Below are positions 7,676 to 15,022 of a stretch of DNA of 38,770 bases, in pieces. The notes under the pieces were generated by a model. That model was not told the origin of the DNA. It saw only the letters and a list, made by a program, of their open reading frames with translations, and ran no database searches. Location: assembly GCA_964404765.1 (NCBI GenBank), contig CAYOLL010000027.1, positions 11,544 through 50,313 of the forward strand, in the 5' to 3' direction. Positions within the stretch are counted from its first letter, which is position 1. The number at the start of each line of letters is the position of its first letter. The DNA is from CAYOLL01 sp964404765 [NCBI: uncultured Gemmatimonadota bacterium]. GTDB taxonomy: Bacteria; 4572-55. The translations under genes were made by a program, and so were the position numbers.

Positions 7676-8542
7676 TTACAGGTTGACTTCCAGAGTTGGT
7701 AACAACTTTGCTTTTATATATTCAAAAGTGTCTTCGGGTGTGTCAGAGAAATGAAATAGGTTTAAATCCTCCGGGCTGATCATGCCCCAATCCACCAAAG
7801 CATCAAAGTTGATAATCTGCTTCCAGTAATCGCTGCCGTAAAGCACGACCGGGAGCACTTTTTTACGAATTTTTTGCGTCTGAACAAGGGTGAGAATCTC
7901 CAACATCTCGTCCATTGTCCCAAAACCGCCCGGAAAAACGATAAGCCCTTTGCCCAAATAGGCAAACCAGAATTTGCGGATAAAAAAGTAATGGAAATCA
8001 AAAGCCAATTCCGGTGAAATATACGGATTCGGATGCTGCTCGAAAGGTAGACTGATATTTAAACCAATCGATTTTCCGCCTGCTTCTACGGCGCCACGGT
8101 TTGCAGCTTCCATAATACCCGGCCCGCCGCCGGAGCAGACAATAAACTGACGGCTCTTGGCGCCGTGTTTTTCATAGAGCTCTTGTGACCAATGGGTAAT
8201 TCGCTTAGCCACCTCCACAGCATCCCGATAATAAGCTGACATTTTTAGCGCAACTTCAGCGGCTTTCAGGTTTTTGGCGGCATCCGCCTGATTGGCGTCC
8301 GGCTGATCGGCATTGGCCTGGGCCCTGGCCAAATTATTCTGGGCGATTTCCGGCTCGGTGATTCGCGCCGAGCCAAAAAACACGATTGTATCTTCAATTT
8401 TATATTTTTTAAAACGGTCCTGTGGCTCTAAGTACTCGGCTAAAATCCGCAAGGTCCGGGCGCGCGGGCTGTTCATAAACTCTGTATTACGATAAGCTTT
8501 CTCAGTTTTTAGTTGTTTGGGCTCAACGATATGATTTGTCAT
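7676..8542 (-). CDS. LOG family protein (TIGR00730-like)
   Basis: 288 residues with a Rossmann-type core. The two diagnostic motifs are present: SGGGPGIMEAANRGA (137-151) and PGGFGTMDE (204-212). Characterised members are nucleotide 5'-monophosphate phosphoribohydrolases (cytokinin-activating LOG, PpnN-type); the old name 'lysine decarboxylase' is misleading. An Ala/Asn/Gln-rich segment at about 66-97 (EIAQNNLARAQANADQPDAN region) interrupts the core after FFGSAR and looks low-complexity. The ATG has a good site, GGAGG. The protein should be cytosolic. The exact substrate among AMP, IMP and GMP cannot be told from sequence. Confidence 0.85.
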   Translation of the reverse strand: MTNHIVEPKQLKTEKAYRNTEFMNSPRARTLRILAEYLEPQDRFKKYKIEDTIVFFGSARITEPEIAQNNLARAQANADQPDANQADAAKNLKAAEVALKMSAYYRDAVEVAKRITHWSQELYEKHGAKSRQFIVCSGGGPGIMEAANRGAVEAGGKSIGLNISLPFEQHPNPYISPELAFDFHYFFIRKFWFAYLGKGLIVFPGGFGTMDEMLEILTLVQTQKIRKKVLPVVLYGSDYWKQIINFDALVDWGMISPEDLNLFHFSDTPEDTFEYIKAKLLPTLEVNL

Positions 8543-8618
8543 GTGTCCTCCGTAAATTTTCCACTTATAGTTTTATTAATTAACGCTTTTCGGCGCAACT
8601 CGTGCGATACAAGATAAT

Positions 8619-8654
8619 AAAAAAAAGCGTGATGAAGATTTATCTTCATCACGC
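8619..8654 (-). terminator. Rho-independent terminator of the pilin gene
   Basis: Read on the minus strand, a 12-bp stem (GCGTGATGAAGA pairing with TCTTCATCACGC) with a short loop is followed by eight T. It lies 44 bp past the pilin stop, a textbook intrinsic terminator for the abundant pilin transcript. Confidence 0.9.
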
Positions 8655-8697
8655 CTTGATCATTTTGTCGGTCTATACCAGAGCCGGGCAATCAATC

Positions 8698-9144
8698 TTA
8701 GTTCTCGTTGGAGAGCGTAAAGGTCGTGCCAGCGGCGTTCTTCAAGCCCTGCGTTTTGCCATAACCAAGAATGGTGTAGTTGGTCGAGCCATAATCATCA
8801 TGGTCATAGGCAACCGAACCTTGCAGAGCGGCAGTCCAAGTGGTCGCATAGGCACCAGCGGCAATTGCCGTCACACTGGAGTTGAACGGATTCTTGAAGT
8901 TCAAGCCAAAACCACCCTGCGGGATAGGCATAGTATAGAGAATAGCATCACCAGCATAGTTACCGACGTTTTGCACGGCATAGTCTTCGCATGACAACTG
9001 AGTTGTGTGCATGTTGGACTTGACGCTACCTTCTTTGGCACGGTCTTGCATACTAATGAAGTTAGGAATAGCAATTGCGGCCAAGATACCGATAATCACA
9101 ACCACGATCATCAGCTCAATGAGTGTAAAACCTTTCTTGTTCAT
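8698..9144 (-). CDS. pilA: Type IV major pilin-like protein (PilA/PilE type)
   Basis: 148 residues. The N-terminus MNKKGFTLIELMIVVVIIG is a type III (prepilin) signal. Cleavage is expected between G5 and F6 by PilD, giving methylated Phe1 and Glu5 (E10 here), then a hydrophobic helix to about residue 28. The rest is a small globular head rich in Gly, Ala and Thr. Only one Cys is present (LSCEDY), so there is no C-terminal disulfide loop. It has a strong ribosome site (AAGGAGG), a matching sigma-54 promoter at 9211-9227 and a strong terminator, all consistent with a highly expressed, RpoN-controlled fibre subunit. No other pil genes are nearby. A minor pilin or pseudopilin is less likely given this setting. 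Confidence 0.88.
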   Translation of the reverse strand: MNKKGFTLIELMIVVVIIGILAAIAIPNFISMQDRAKEGSVKSNMHTTQLSCEDYAVQNVGNYAGDAILYTMPIPQGGFGLNFKNPFNSSVTAIAAGAYATTWTAALQGSVAYDHDDYGSTNYTILGYGKTQGLKNAAGTTFTLSNEN

Positions 9145-9210
9145 TTTGAACCTCCTTAAATTGGGTTTAACAACGCGGAAAACAGTTAATTTCGAACACT
9201 TTTACTATAA

Positions 9211-9227
9211 AGCAGATTCCGTGCCAA
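9211..9227 (-). promoter_or_regulatory. Sigma-54 (RpoN) -24/-12 promoter of the pilin gene
   Basis: The minus strand reads TTGGCACGGAATCTGCT, with GG and GC 12 bases apart as the sigma-54 consensus (TGGCAC-N5-TTGC) requires. It lies about 70 bp upstream of the pilin ATG. RpoN/PilR control of major pilins is well known in other bacteria. An enhancer site was not identified. Confidence 0.75.
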
Positions 9228-9524
9228 TTTTGCCTTGCGCTGCTAAGGTGGATTTTAACTTGTTTCGTAATATATAGTTAAATACTGCTAGATGCTTTGG
9301 GGTCGAGCCCCGGCGCAGAAAAAGTCTTCAATATTGCTTTTGCATTTTGCAATATTCTTTGCATTTTACCGTTTCCGCCAAGGCTTGTTGGTATCTATTG
9401 ACAGCAAGAGAGCCGCCATTTTGGTGGGGGAACAATGCCTTTACCCTATTGTATACACCGCTCTACGTCAATTACCGGAAACGGATGGATATCCAACCAT
9501 AAAGAATAGGTTCGTCGATTAAGC
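9228..9524. other. Intergenic stretch between divergent pilin and MoxR genes
   Basis: About 300 bp beyond the pilin promoter. It must hold the MoxR promoter and any enhancer-binding site for the pilin. A 76-residue frame across it (9292-9522) has no ribosome site and no recognisable protein features and is not called. No RNA gene, clear repeat or convincing -35/-10 pair was seen. Confidence 0.5.
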
Positions 9525-9536
9525 AAGGAGGATTTG

Positions 9537-10598
9537 GTGGCCAATCAAGAAGTCAAATCAAAGATTCAGCAGCAAGACGATGTTCAGGCGGTGAAGGATT
9601 TAGCTGCGGCGCGTGAAAAGATCGAGCACGAAGTTTCAAAAGTCATTGTCGGCCAAAAAGAAGTAATTGAGCAAATGTTGGTCGCCCTGCTTTCTAACGG
9701 TCACAGCCTGATTGTCGGCGTGCCCGGTCTGGCCAAAACACTGTTGATTAAAACGCTGGCGGATGTGCTGGATTTGTCGTTTAATCGCATTCAGTTTACG
9801 CCGGATTTAATGCCGTCGGACATTACCGGCACCGATGTGATTGAGGAAGACCGCACGACCGGCCGGCGCGTTTTCCAATTTGTCAAAGGTCCGGTTTTTG
9901 CCAATATTGTCTTGGCCGACGAGATTAACCGGACGCCGCCCAAAACCCAGGCTGCCTTGCTGCAAGCCATGCAGGAACGACAGGTTACAGTTGGCGGCAA
10001 GACCTACGACCAAAATCATGCCAGTGAAGTTTACAAATTTCCCAAACCGTTTTTTGTCTTAGCCACGCAAAACCCGATTGAGCAGGAAGGCACTTATCCT
10101 CTGCCGGAAGCCCAGTTGGATCGTTTTATGTTCAATATTTCTATTACCTACCCGTCCTTTGCGGAAGAAACGGAAATTGTTAAATCAACCACCAGTGCTT
10201 TTCAGGATCGGGCGGAAAAGGTGCTGTCCGGTGCGGACATTACCCATCTGCAAAATTTGGTGCGCAAAGTCCCGGTAGCCGACCACGTCATTAATTATGC
10301 GGTGACACTGGCGCGCAAAACACGTCCCAAAGAAGCGGGCGCGCTGGATTTTGTCAAAGAATTTGTCAGTTGGGGAGCCGGGCCGCGCGCTTCACAGTAT
10401 TTGATTTTGGGGGCTAAAACACGGGCAATTTTGCATGGCCGCCACACCCCGTCAACAGATGATGTGCGGGCGATCTGCCGCCCGGTGCTGCGCCACCGTA
10501 TTGTTACCAACTTCAATGCTGAAGCCGAAGGTACCGACTCGCTTAAAATTATTGACCGACTGCTTGAATCTATTGACGAGACCAAAATCGCTAACTAA
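9537..10598 (+). CDS. MoxR family AAA+ ATPase
   Basis: 353 residues, typical for MoxR chaperone-like AAA+ ATPases, which usually act with VWA-domain proteins on protein maturation or stress responses. Motifs (numbered from TTG 9534): Walker [10 protein letters not shown] at 61-69, Walker B IVLADE near 125-130, sensor 1 ATQNP at 177-181 and LDRF at 195-198. A helical lid domain ends with the [12 protein letters not shown] segment. GTG 9537 is chosen because AAGGAGG (9525-9531) lies 5 bases before it; TTG 9534 would leave only 2 bases. The DUF58 gene follows after 32 bp, the classic MoxR-DUF58 pair. Confidence 0.93.
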   Translation: MANQEVKSKIQQQDDVQAVKDLAAAREKIEHEVSKVIVGQKEVIEQMLVALLSNGHSLIVGVPGLAKTLLIKTLADVLDLSFNRIQFTPDLMPSDITGTDVIEEDRTTGRRVFQFVKGPVFANIVLADEINRTPPKTQAALLQAMQERQVTVGGKTYDQNHASEVYKFPKPFFVLATQNPIEQEGTYPLPEAQLDRFMFNISITYPSFAEETEIVKSTTSAFQDRAEKVLSGADITHLQNLVRKVPVADHVINYAVTLARKTRPKEAGALDFVKEFVSWGAGPRASQYLILGAKTRAILHGRHTPSTDDVRAICRPVLRHRIVTNFNAEAEGTDSLKIIDRLLESIDETKIAN

Positions 10599-10630
10599 GG
10601 AGTGCGGAATTTTAATTTCGCCAAAAAATC

Positions 10631-11527
10631 ATGTCCGATAATCGTACGTACCTGGACCCAAATACAATTTCCAAACTGGCACGAATGGACCTGAAAGCCC
10701 GCTTTGTGGTGGAAGGTTTTATCACCGGCTTGCACAAAAGCCCGTATCATGGCTTTAGCGTGGAGTTTGCCGAGCATCGTCAATATATGCCCGGCGACGA
10801 AATCAAGCATATTGACTGGAAAGTCTATGGGAAGACCGACCGCTTCTACATTAAGCAGTATGAAGAAGAGACCAATCTGAAGGCGCATATTTTGCTGGAC
10901 GCCAGCGCTTCCATGGCGTTTCAGGCCGAAAAAGCGCTGCCTAAGCTGGAGTACGGTTCCTATCTGGCGGCGTCATTGGCTTATTTGATGCTGCGGCAGC
11001 AGGACGCAGTCGGCCTGGTGACCTTTGATCAAAATATTCGCACGCTTATCCCGCCGAAAGCGGCTCTGAATCACATTCATCTGATTCTGGGCGAATTAGA
11101 CCGGGTTAAAGCGGGCGGCCAGACGAAAGTAAGCAGCACGTTTCATCAATTAGCTGAGAAAATCAAGCGGCGCGGTTTGATTATTGTCATCTCGGACTTG
11201 TTCGACAACCCGACCGAAGTGCTGGCCGGGCTAAAGCATTTTCGCCATCGTAACCATGAAGTGATCGTGTTCCATGTCCTGGATCGCTATGAACATGAGT
11301 TTCCCTTTGACCGCGAAGCTATTTTTGAAGATATGGAGACCGGTGAGCGTATTTTGACCCAGCCGTGGCAAATCCGGGCGGATTATCAGCAGCAAATTCG
11401 CGACTTAACCCGCTTTTACAAGCTGAAATGCCGCGAGCATTTGATTGATTACATGCCGCTCGATACGACATCTTTCTACGACATTGCCCTGTTAGCCTAT
11501 TTAAGTAAGCGCCAAAAATTGCATTAG
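10631..11527 (+). CDS. DUF58 domain protein (VWA-like partner of MoxR)
   Basis: 298 residues. The DUF58 signature runs from about 43 to 83 (FSVEFAEHRQYMPGD, then IKHIDWKVYGKTDRFY and KQYEEE). It is followed by a von Willebrand A-like fold with the MIDAS motif D90-A-S-A-S (LLDASASM) and the strands GLIIVISDLFD and HEVIVFHVLD. There is no signal peptide or membrane helix. In related operons MoxR, DUF58 and BatA-type membrane proteins work together; here only the first two are present and a terminator follows. The ribosome site just before the ATG is poor and AAGGAG lies about 30 bases upstream, so translation may depend on coupling to the MoxR gene. Confidence 0.92.
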   Translation: MSDNRTYLDPNTISKLARMDLKARFVVEGFITGLHKSPYHGFSVEFAEHRQYMPGDEIKHIDWKVYGKTDRFYIKQYEEETNLKAHILLDASASMAFQAEKALPKLEYGSYLAASLAYLMLRQQDAVGLVTFDQNIRTLIPPKAALNHIHLILGELDRVKAGGQTKVSSTFHQLAEKIKRRGLIIVISDLFDNPTEVLAGLKHFRHRNHEVIVFHVLDRYEHEFPFDREAIFEDMETGERILTQPWQIRADYQQQIRDLTRFYKLKCREHLIDYMPLDTTSFYDIALLAYLSKRQKLH

Positions 11528-11538
11528 GCGCAAAACGC

Positions 11539-11651
11539 GTAATTGCTCAAAAAGCGTGGGCAACCTTGCGAAGGCTTTACTGCAAAACTTGTGAAAGCGT
11601 GCACTGAAGCCTTCGCAAGGTTCGGTCTACCATCACTTTTTGAGCAATTAC
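11539..11651. mobile_element. 113-bp foldback element with 8-bp target duplication
   Basis: The ends GTAATTGCTCAAAAAG (11539-11554) and CTTTTTGAGCAATTAC (11636-11651) are perfect 16-bp inverted repeats. A second inverted pair, AACCTTGCGAAGGCTT with AAGCCTTCGCAAGGTT, lies inside, so most of the element can fold into one long hairpin. It is flanked by the direct repeat CAAAACGC (11531-11538 and 11652-11659). A 77-residue frame crosses it but has no coding features. This fits a non-autonomous miniature element inserted just after the DUF58 stop. Confidence 0.75.
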
Positions 11652-11685
11652 CAAAACGCATTGGTTTATGGACGAAAGCGACAGC

Positions 11686-11716
11686 AAAAAGGCCGACTAA
11701 AAAGTCGGCCTTTTTT
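11686..11716. terminator. Bidirectional intrinsic terminator
   Basis: AAAAAGGCCGACT, a short A-rich loop, then AGTCGGCCTTTTTT. The stem carries A and T runs on both sides, so it can stop the DUF58 transcript (+) and the opposing membrane-protein transcript (-). Confidence 0.9.
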
Positions 11717-11758
11717 ATTTGCCAGCGCAATAATTGCTTCAATTGTGGTGTTCTCGAA

Positions 11759-13186
11759 TTAGTAGGAAGTCTTTAGATCCAACCCATTCATGGTATTGGC
11801 TTTGAGCGTCCAAATTCGCAAACTGCCGGGTGTCGCTTCGACTTGAAACGGCTGACCGGTTAAGTTATCCAGCGGCGGTTGGGCGATGTCTGCCTGACCC
11901 TTGTTCTGCAAAAGAAAGAGAAGCATGGTCAGACGAGCGCGCGCCTCTTCCTTACGTTCGGTGGCGCCGGCAAAATTTGGCAAAGCTATGCTCAATAAAA
12001 TATTACCCAGCGGATTGCTGTGTAACAGCGGATAACGGTACTCTTGCTCAAGCGTCATACTCAGGGTGTGCAGTTTTTCAGCGCTGATGTAAAAATCGAG
12101 ATTGCACAAGGCGATCAGCTCGAAAAAATAGTCCTCAATGGCCTGGTTAGTTTTATCTGAATCAAAAAATGGCCAGTCCGTCAGGCGTGTTTGGCGGAAA
12201 ACCTGCTTTAGTGTGCCGCCAAAAAGGGAAGTGTTATCACTATCCGGCAGGGTCAAATTCTCCGGCGCTTTAGCGGATTGAAAGGCCGTTGTAAGGGATA
12301 GGGCTTCATTCTTACAGGCGGATTTTAAGGCATCGGTTAACCGGGCTCGAACGGTTTCGATCTCAAAAAATAGCGAATCGTCGGCTTGAAGCGCCAGATT
12401 CGGGAAATGGTTCAGATGGCCTTGGACCGTAATTCCAGCTAAAACAAAGCCGGCTGTTGTTTGAATCAGCGTTTGCTCGCCCGCCAAATAATTATCCAGC
12501 ACCCGCCATAAACGCAAGCTGCGCCTGGCTGCCTGCGACATATCCGTGTTGACTAAACGGCCCAACAGGATGCACTCGGCTTTGTATACGTTCTGGATAT
12601 GTAGAAAATGTGGCAGGGGCATATTGGGATGATCCAACCCATGGAATGAAAACGGTTCGGTCGCCAGTGTTTCCAGAAAGGTGTTGTTGAGCGAATCAAC
12701 GGCAGCCAGCGCTTGTTCGACCGCGCTGCTATCCGTTTTTTGCCCGACAAAAGCATCTCCCAGAACCTGATAATGAGGCTCAGCCTCCGTCGGTGACACA
12801 TAGTCTAAAAAGTAGCTGTAACCGGCCCGTTCTTCTATCGAAACCTGGGGTGGGACGATTCGCTGATTATAGGGCGGTGTTTTTGGCAGACTGATCAGAG
12901 TATAGCCGGTCAAAATCAAAAGGAAAGCCCAACCGGCCAGGGAAACCATGATTAACATGACATGCCAAATTAAGCGCACAATGCCCTTTAGTTTGGCATC
13001 ATACCGACGACAGGTTAACAACGCCGTCGCGGCCATTAAGCCTTGAACAAAGTATTCATCAAAAGCCGCGCCCCCGAACAAAATTGTGTTAAAAATCAGT
13101 AAGATGATAATCGCCAGGCCACTGGCCAAAAAAAACTTGGTTCTTAGCGTCATTCCTTGCGTGGGAACATTTTCTAAATCACCCAT
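11759..13186 (-). CDS. Unknown membrane protein with N-terminal transmembrane segments
   Basis: 475 residues, not a family I recognise. Three hydrophobic segments lie near the N-terminus, at about 16-38 (FFLASGLAIIILLIF), 42-58 and 72-97 (MLIMVSLAGWAFLLILTGY). After them comes a roughly 375-residue soluble region, mostly helical in appearance, with no catalytic motif I can name. The soluble part is expected on the periplasmic side or the cytoplasmic face depending on topology. GGAG stands 9 bases before the ATG. It starts 18 bp after the stop of the 325-residue membrane protein gene, so the two form an operon and may act together. It ends at a strong terminator. Confidence 0.75.
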   Translation of the reverse strand: MGDLENVPTQGMTLRTKFFLASGLAIIILLIFNTILFGGAAFDEYFVQGLMAATALLTCRRYDAKLKGIVRLIWHVMLIMVSLAGWAFLLILTGYTLISLPKTPPYNQRIVPPQVSIEERAGYSYFLDYVSPTEAEPHYQVLGDAFVGQKTDSSAVEQALAAVDSLNNTFLETLATEPFSFHGLDHPNMPLPHFLHIQNVYKAECILLGRLVNTDMSQAARRSLRLWRVLDNYLAGEQTLIQTTAGFVLAGITVQGHLNHFPNLALQADDSLFFEIETVRARLTDALKSACKNEALSLTTAFQSAKAPENLTLPDSDNTSLFGGTLKQVFRQTRLTDWPFFDSDKTNQAIEDYFFELIALCNLDFYISAEKLHTLSMTLEQEYRYPLLHSNPLGNILLSIALPNFAGATERKEEARARLTMLLFLLQNKGQADIAQPPLDNLTGQPFQVEATPGSLRIWTLKANTMNGLDLKTSY

Positions 13187-13204
13187 GGTGCTGTATCTCC
13201 AATT

Positions 13205-14182
13205 TCAGGCTTCGTTGGAATTGCCGGGTAAGGTTTTGTTAATCAAGGCGCTTAATTTGGCTTGTATTTCGGCGGGATCGGTAGTTTGGCCTAACTCTTG
13301 TTGCAATTTAACGAGATCGCCGGTTACTTTCATCTGGGTTTGCATGGCGCTGCCGGCCGATTTGATCTTGGCTTCCTGGGCTTTGGCCGCGATCTGATCT
13401 TGGGCGCTGCCATCAAAAAGCGAGCGCGTCGTTTCGACCAGGCGAATCAGAATGGTATAAACCAGGTCGGCGGAAAAGCCGCCCAAAATCGCCAGCAGCG
13501 GGCGAATAATGCCTTTTTGAATCATTGGATTATCTCCCATGGCGTCGTCCGATATAAACACGGCCAGAATCAGGCCGGAGATCAGGCCCATGAAGAAGCG
13601 AATCCAATACGAGGCTTGATGCGTCGGATCAAACGTGCCGTTGGTGATGTAGGTGTTGGCTTTATAAAGCGCGGCAAACGATGCGCCCAGGCCGGCTGAG
13701 GCCAAAAAGAAAACCAGGTTGATTAAAAGGGAAATTCCCCCATCGGATTCGTAAATATTGCCGGCATCCGCCTTGACGTAATCGGAAATGGACAGCCCAA
13801 CAAACAACGCCAGCGAAACGATGGAGACAATCATCAACTGCCGCACCAGCGCTACCGGTCCAAGGAACTTCATCAGGCTGGAGGCTTCCTGCTCCATGTC
13901 CAGCAGCAGAATGGTTTGCGGCGTGGCCGGCTCGACTATTTTGACCAAACGATCGTGGGACGAGACCAGGTCATCGATGGCGTGCCTAGCCGGTTTTGGC
14001 GCTTTAGGGTCGGTGACCGGCGTGTTTTCGATTTCGGCCTCAAACGATTCGATTGTGGTAATTATATCAGCCGGAACGGTCTTGCCTTTTGCCAAACCGA
14101 ACTCGGCCATCGCCCGACATTCCAGATAGAGTTGACGACGCAAACTCAAGTTTGCGTATGGGTTCACTTTTTTCTCGGCCAT
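13205..14182 (-). CDS. Unknown four-helix membrane protein
   Basis: 325 residues, family not recognised. A soluble N-terminal region of about 105 residues is followed by four likely membrane helices: QLMIVSIVSLALFVGLSI, LLINLVFFLASAGLGASF, FFMGLISGLILAVFI and LLAILGGFSADLVYTILI. A C-terminal Lys/Ala/Gln-rich segment (about 265-310) is probably coiled coil. GAGG is well placed before the ATG. It is the first gene of a two-gene operon with the 475-residue membrane protein. Helix, soluble N-domain and coiled-coil tail suggest a scaffold or channel-like part, but this is only inference. Confidence 0.75.
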   Translation of the reverse strand: MAEKKVNPYANLSLRRQLYLECRAMAEFGLAKGKTVPADIITTIESFEAEIENTPVTDPKAPKPARHAIDDLVSSHDRLVKIVEPATPQTILLLDMEQEASSLMKFLGPVALVRQLMIVSIVSLALFVGLSISDYVKADAGNIYESDGGISLLINLVFFLASAGLGASFAALYKANTYITNGTFDPTHQASYWIRFFMGLISGLILAVFISDDAMGDNPMIQKGIIRPLLAILGGFSADLVYTILIRLVETTRSLFDGSAQDQIAAKAQEAKIKSAGSAMQTQMKVTGDLVKLQQELGQTTDPAEIQAKLSALINKTLPGNSNEA

Positions 14183-14297
14183 AATTTCCTCTTTTTCAAT
14201 TGTTCATAAGGCAGTTAAATTTAAAGAATTTCCTATGTTATCATGTTATCGGATGAGGCGTATATATTAATGCTAAGTTGCTTTCTAAATTACAGCA

Positions 14298-14360
14298 TGT
14301 CCCCGGCACTTGAGGCACAGCCAAGTTTTGGACAGCATCACTTTAAAAGTGCCGGGGACA
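14298..14360. repeat. Inverted repeat with GTGCCGGGGA core
   Basis: The arms TGTCCCCGGCACTT (14298-14311) and AAGTGCCGGGGACA (14347-14360) are perfect complements of 14 bp. The same core recurs in the terminator at 33338-33379. It stands in the 229-bp gap after brnA and upstream of the membrane operon. A 91-residue frame spanning it is not regarded as a gene. Confidence 0.65.
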
Positions 14361-14411
14361 TTGGCGCACTTTTGATCGCAAGTTCGCATAAGCGCTTCAC
14401 TCCGAAAGTTT

Positions 14412-14717
14412 CTACACGCCATCTGTCGGGACGGGGTGATGCAGTTCTTCACGAATTACCCGCCGCAGTGTTGCCTCCAAAGCATCGCGCTCCCATGCTT
14501 GTCGCAAAATGTCATTAATCAACGTATGATAACCACGTTTGCCGGCTTTCGCCTTGAAATATTCGACAAGTCCCGTATCGAGTTGAATCGTGACACGCTG
14601 CTTGCGTGGCGCAGGTTTGAGTCCTACGCGAAATGTTGCGCGATTCAAATCCGCTTGCGTTACTTTTGGATATTCGTCCAGGTTGTCAGAGATTTGTGAA
14701 GAAGATAGTTTGCTCAT
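14412..14717 (-). CDS. brnA: BrnA-type antitoxin
   Basis: About 101 residues from ATG 14717 (MSKLSSSQ); the open frame extends further upstream but only inside the toxin gene. The C-terminal half carries the BrnA (COG3514) ribbon-helix-helix, RVTIQLDTGLVEYFKAKAG, then the helices YHTLINDILRQAWERD. BrnA proteins bind DNA and repress the operon while neutralising BrnT. The start overlaps the end of brnT by 32 bp, the usual arrangement of this type II system. The tail RRVIREELHHPVPTDGV is a short extension. Confidence 0.85.
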   Translation of the reverse strand: MSKLSSSQISDNLDEYPKVTQADLNRATFRVGLKPAPRKQRVTIQLDTGLVEYFKAKAGKRGYHTLINDILRQAWERDALEATLRRVIREELHHPVPTDGV

Positions 14718-14955
14718 CTTTGTCGGCCTCTCGCATCGAAATGATCCGAATTTCTTCAATAGTTTCAGTATGCACAATCACTACGACCCTTTCGCTCAAT
14801 AGTCCGAGCGTGACCCAGCGTTGCTCACCATAATGCTCACGGTCATCTTCAAAAGTAAAGGTTGGACCATCGAAAATTCGGGCTGCGTCCGCAAAATCCA
14901 TTCCATGCTTTTTCAGGCTGGCTTGGCGTTTGGGTTCGTGCCAAGTAAATCGCAT
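14686..14955 (-). CDS. brnT: BrnT-type toxin (RelE-fold ribonuclease)
   Basis: 89 residues, the normal BrnT length. Family pattern: FTWHEPKRQASLKKHGMDF at the N-terminus, ARIFDGP, then DREHYGEQRWVTLGLL, VVIVHTE and IRIISMREADKDE near the C-terminus. BrnT is a RelE-like ribonuclease that stops translation when not bound by BrnA. All conserved Arg/His positions I know of seem to be retained, so an active toxin is likely. The ribosome site is weak. It is first in the operon, as usual for brnTA. There is no sign of nearby mobile genes apart from hairpin repeats. Confidence 0.87.
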   Translation of the reverse strand: MRFTWHEPKRQASLKKHGMDFADAARIFDGPTFTFEDDREHYGEQRWVTLGLLSERVVVIVHTETIEEIRIISMREADKDEQTIFFTNL

Positions 14956-15022
14956 ACAAATTCAAACTTTCAAAAAATTTGTAAACTTTAGTGCTTTCGT
15001 GACTTTGTGGCGCATCTTTGCA

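Noticed and set aside
8602-8994. 130-residue frame opposite the pilin gene
   Set aside because: Antisense shadow of a clear pilin gene and its terminator hairpin.
9295-9320. tRNA-like GGGGTCGAGCCCC arm
   Set aside because: Only a T-arm-like hairpin; the remaining cloverleaf cannot be built around it.
9292-9522. 76-residue frame between the pilin and MoxR genes
   Set aside because: No ribosome site, no recognisable protein pattern, and it lies in the promoter region of divergent genes.
11543-11776. 77-residue frame over the foldback element
   Set aside because: Entirely made of inverted-repeat and terminator sequence.
14243-14518. 91-residue frame after brnA
   Set aside because: Built across a palindromic repeat and the end of brnA on the other strand; no ribosome site.
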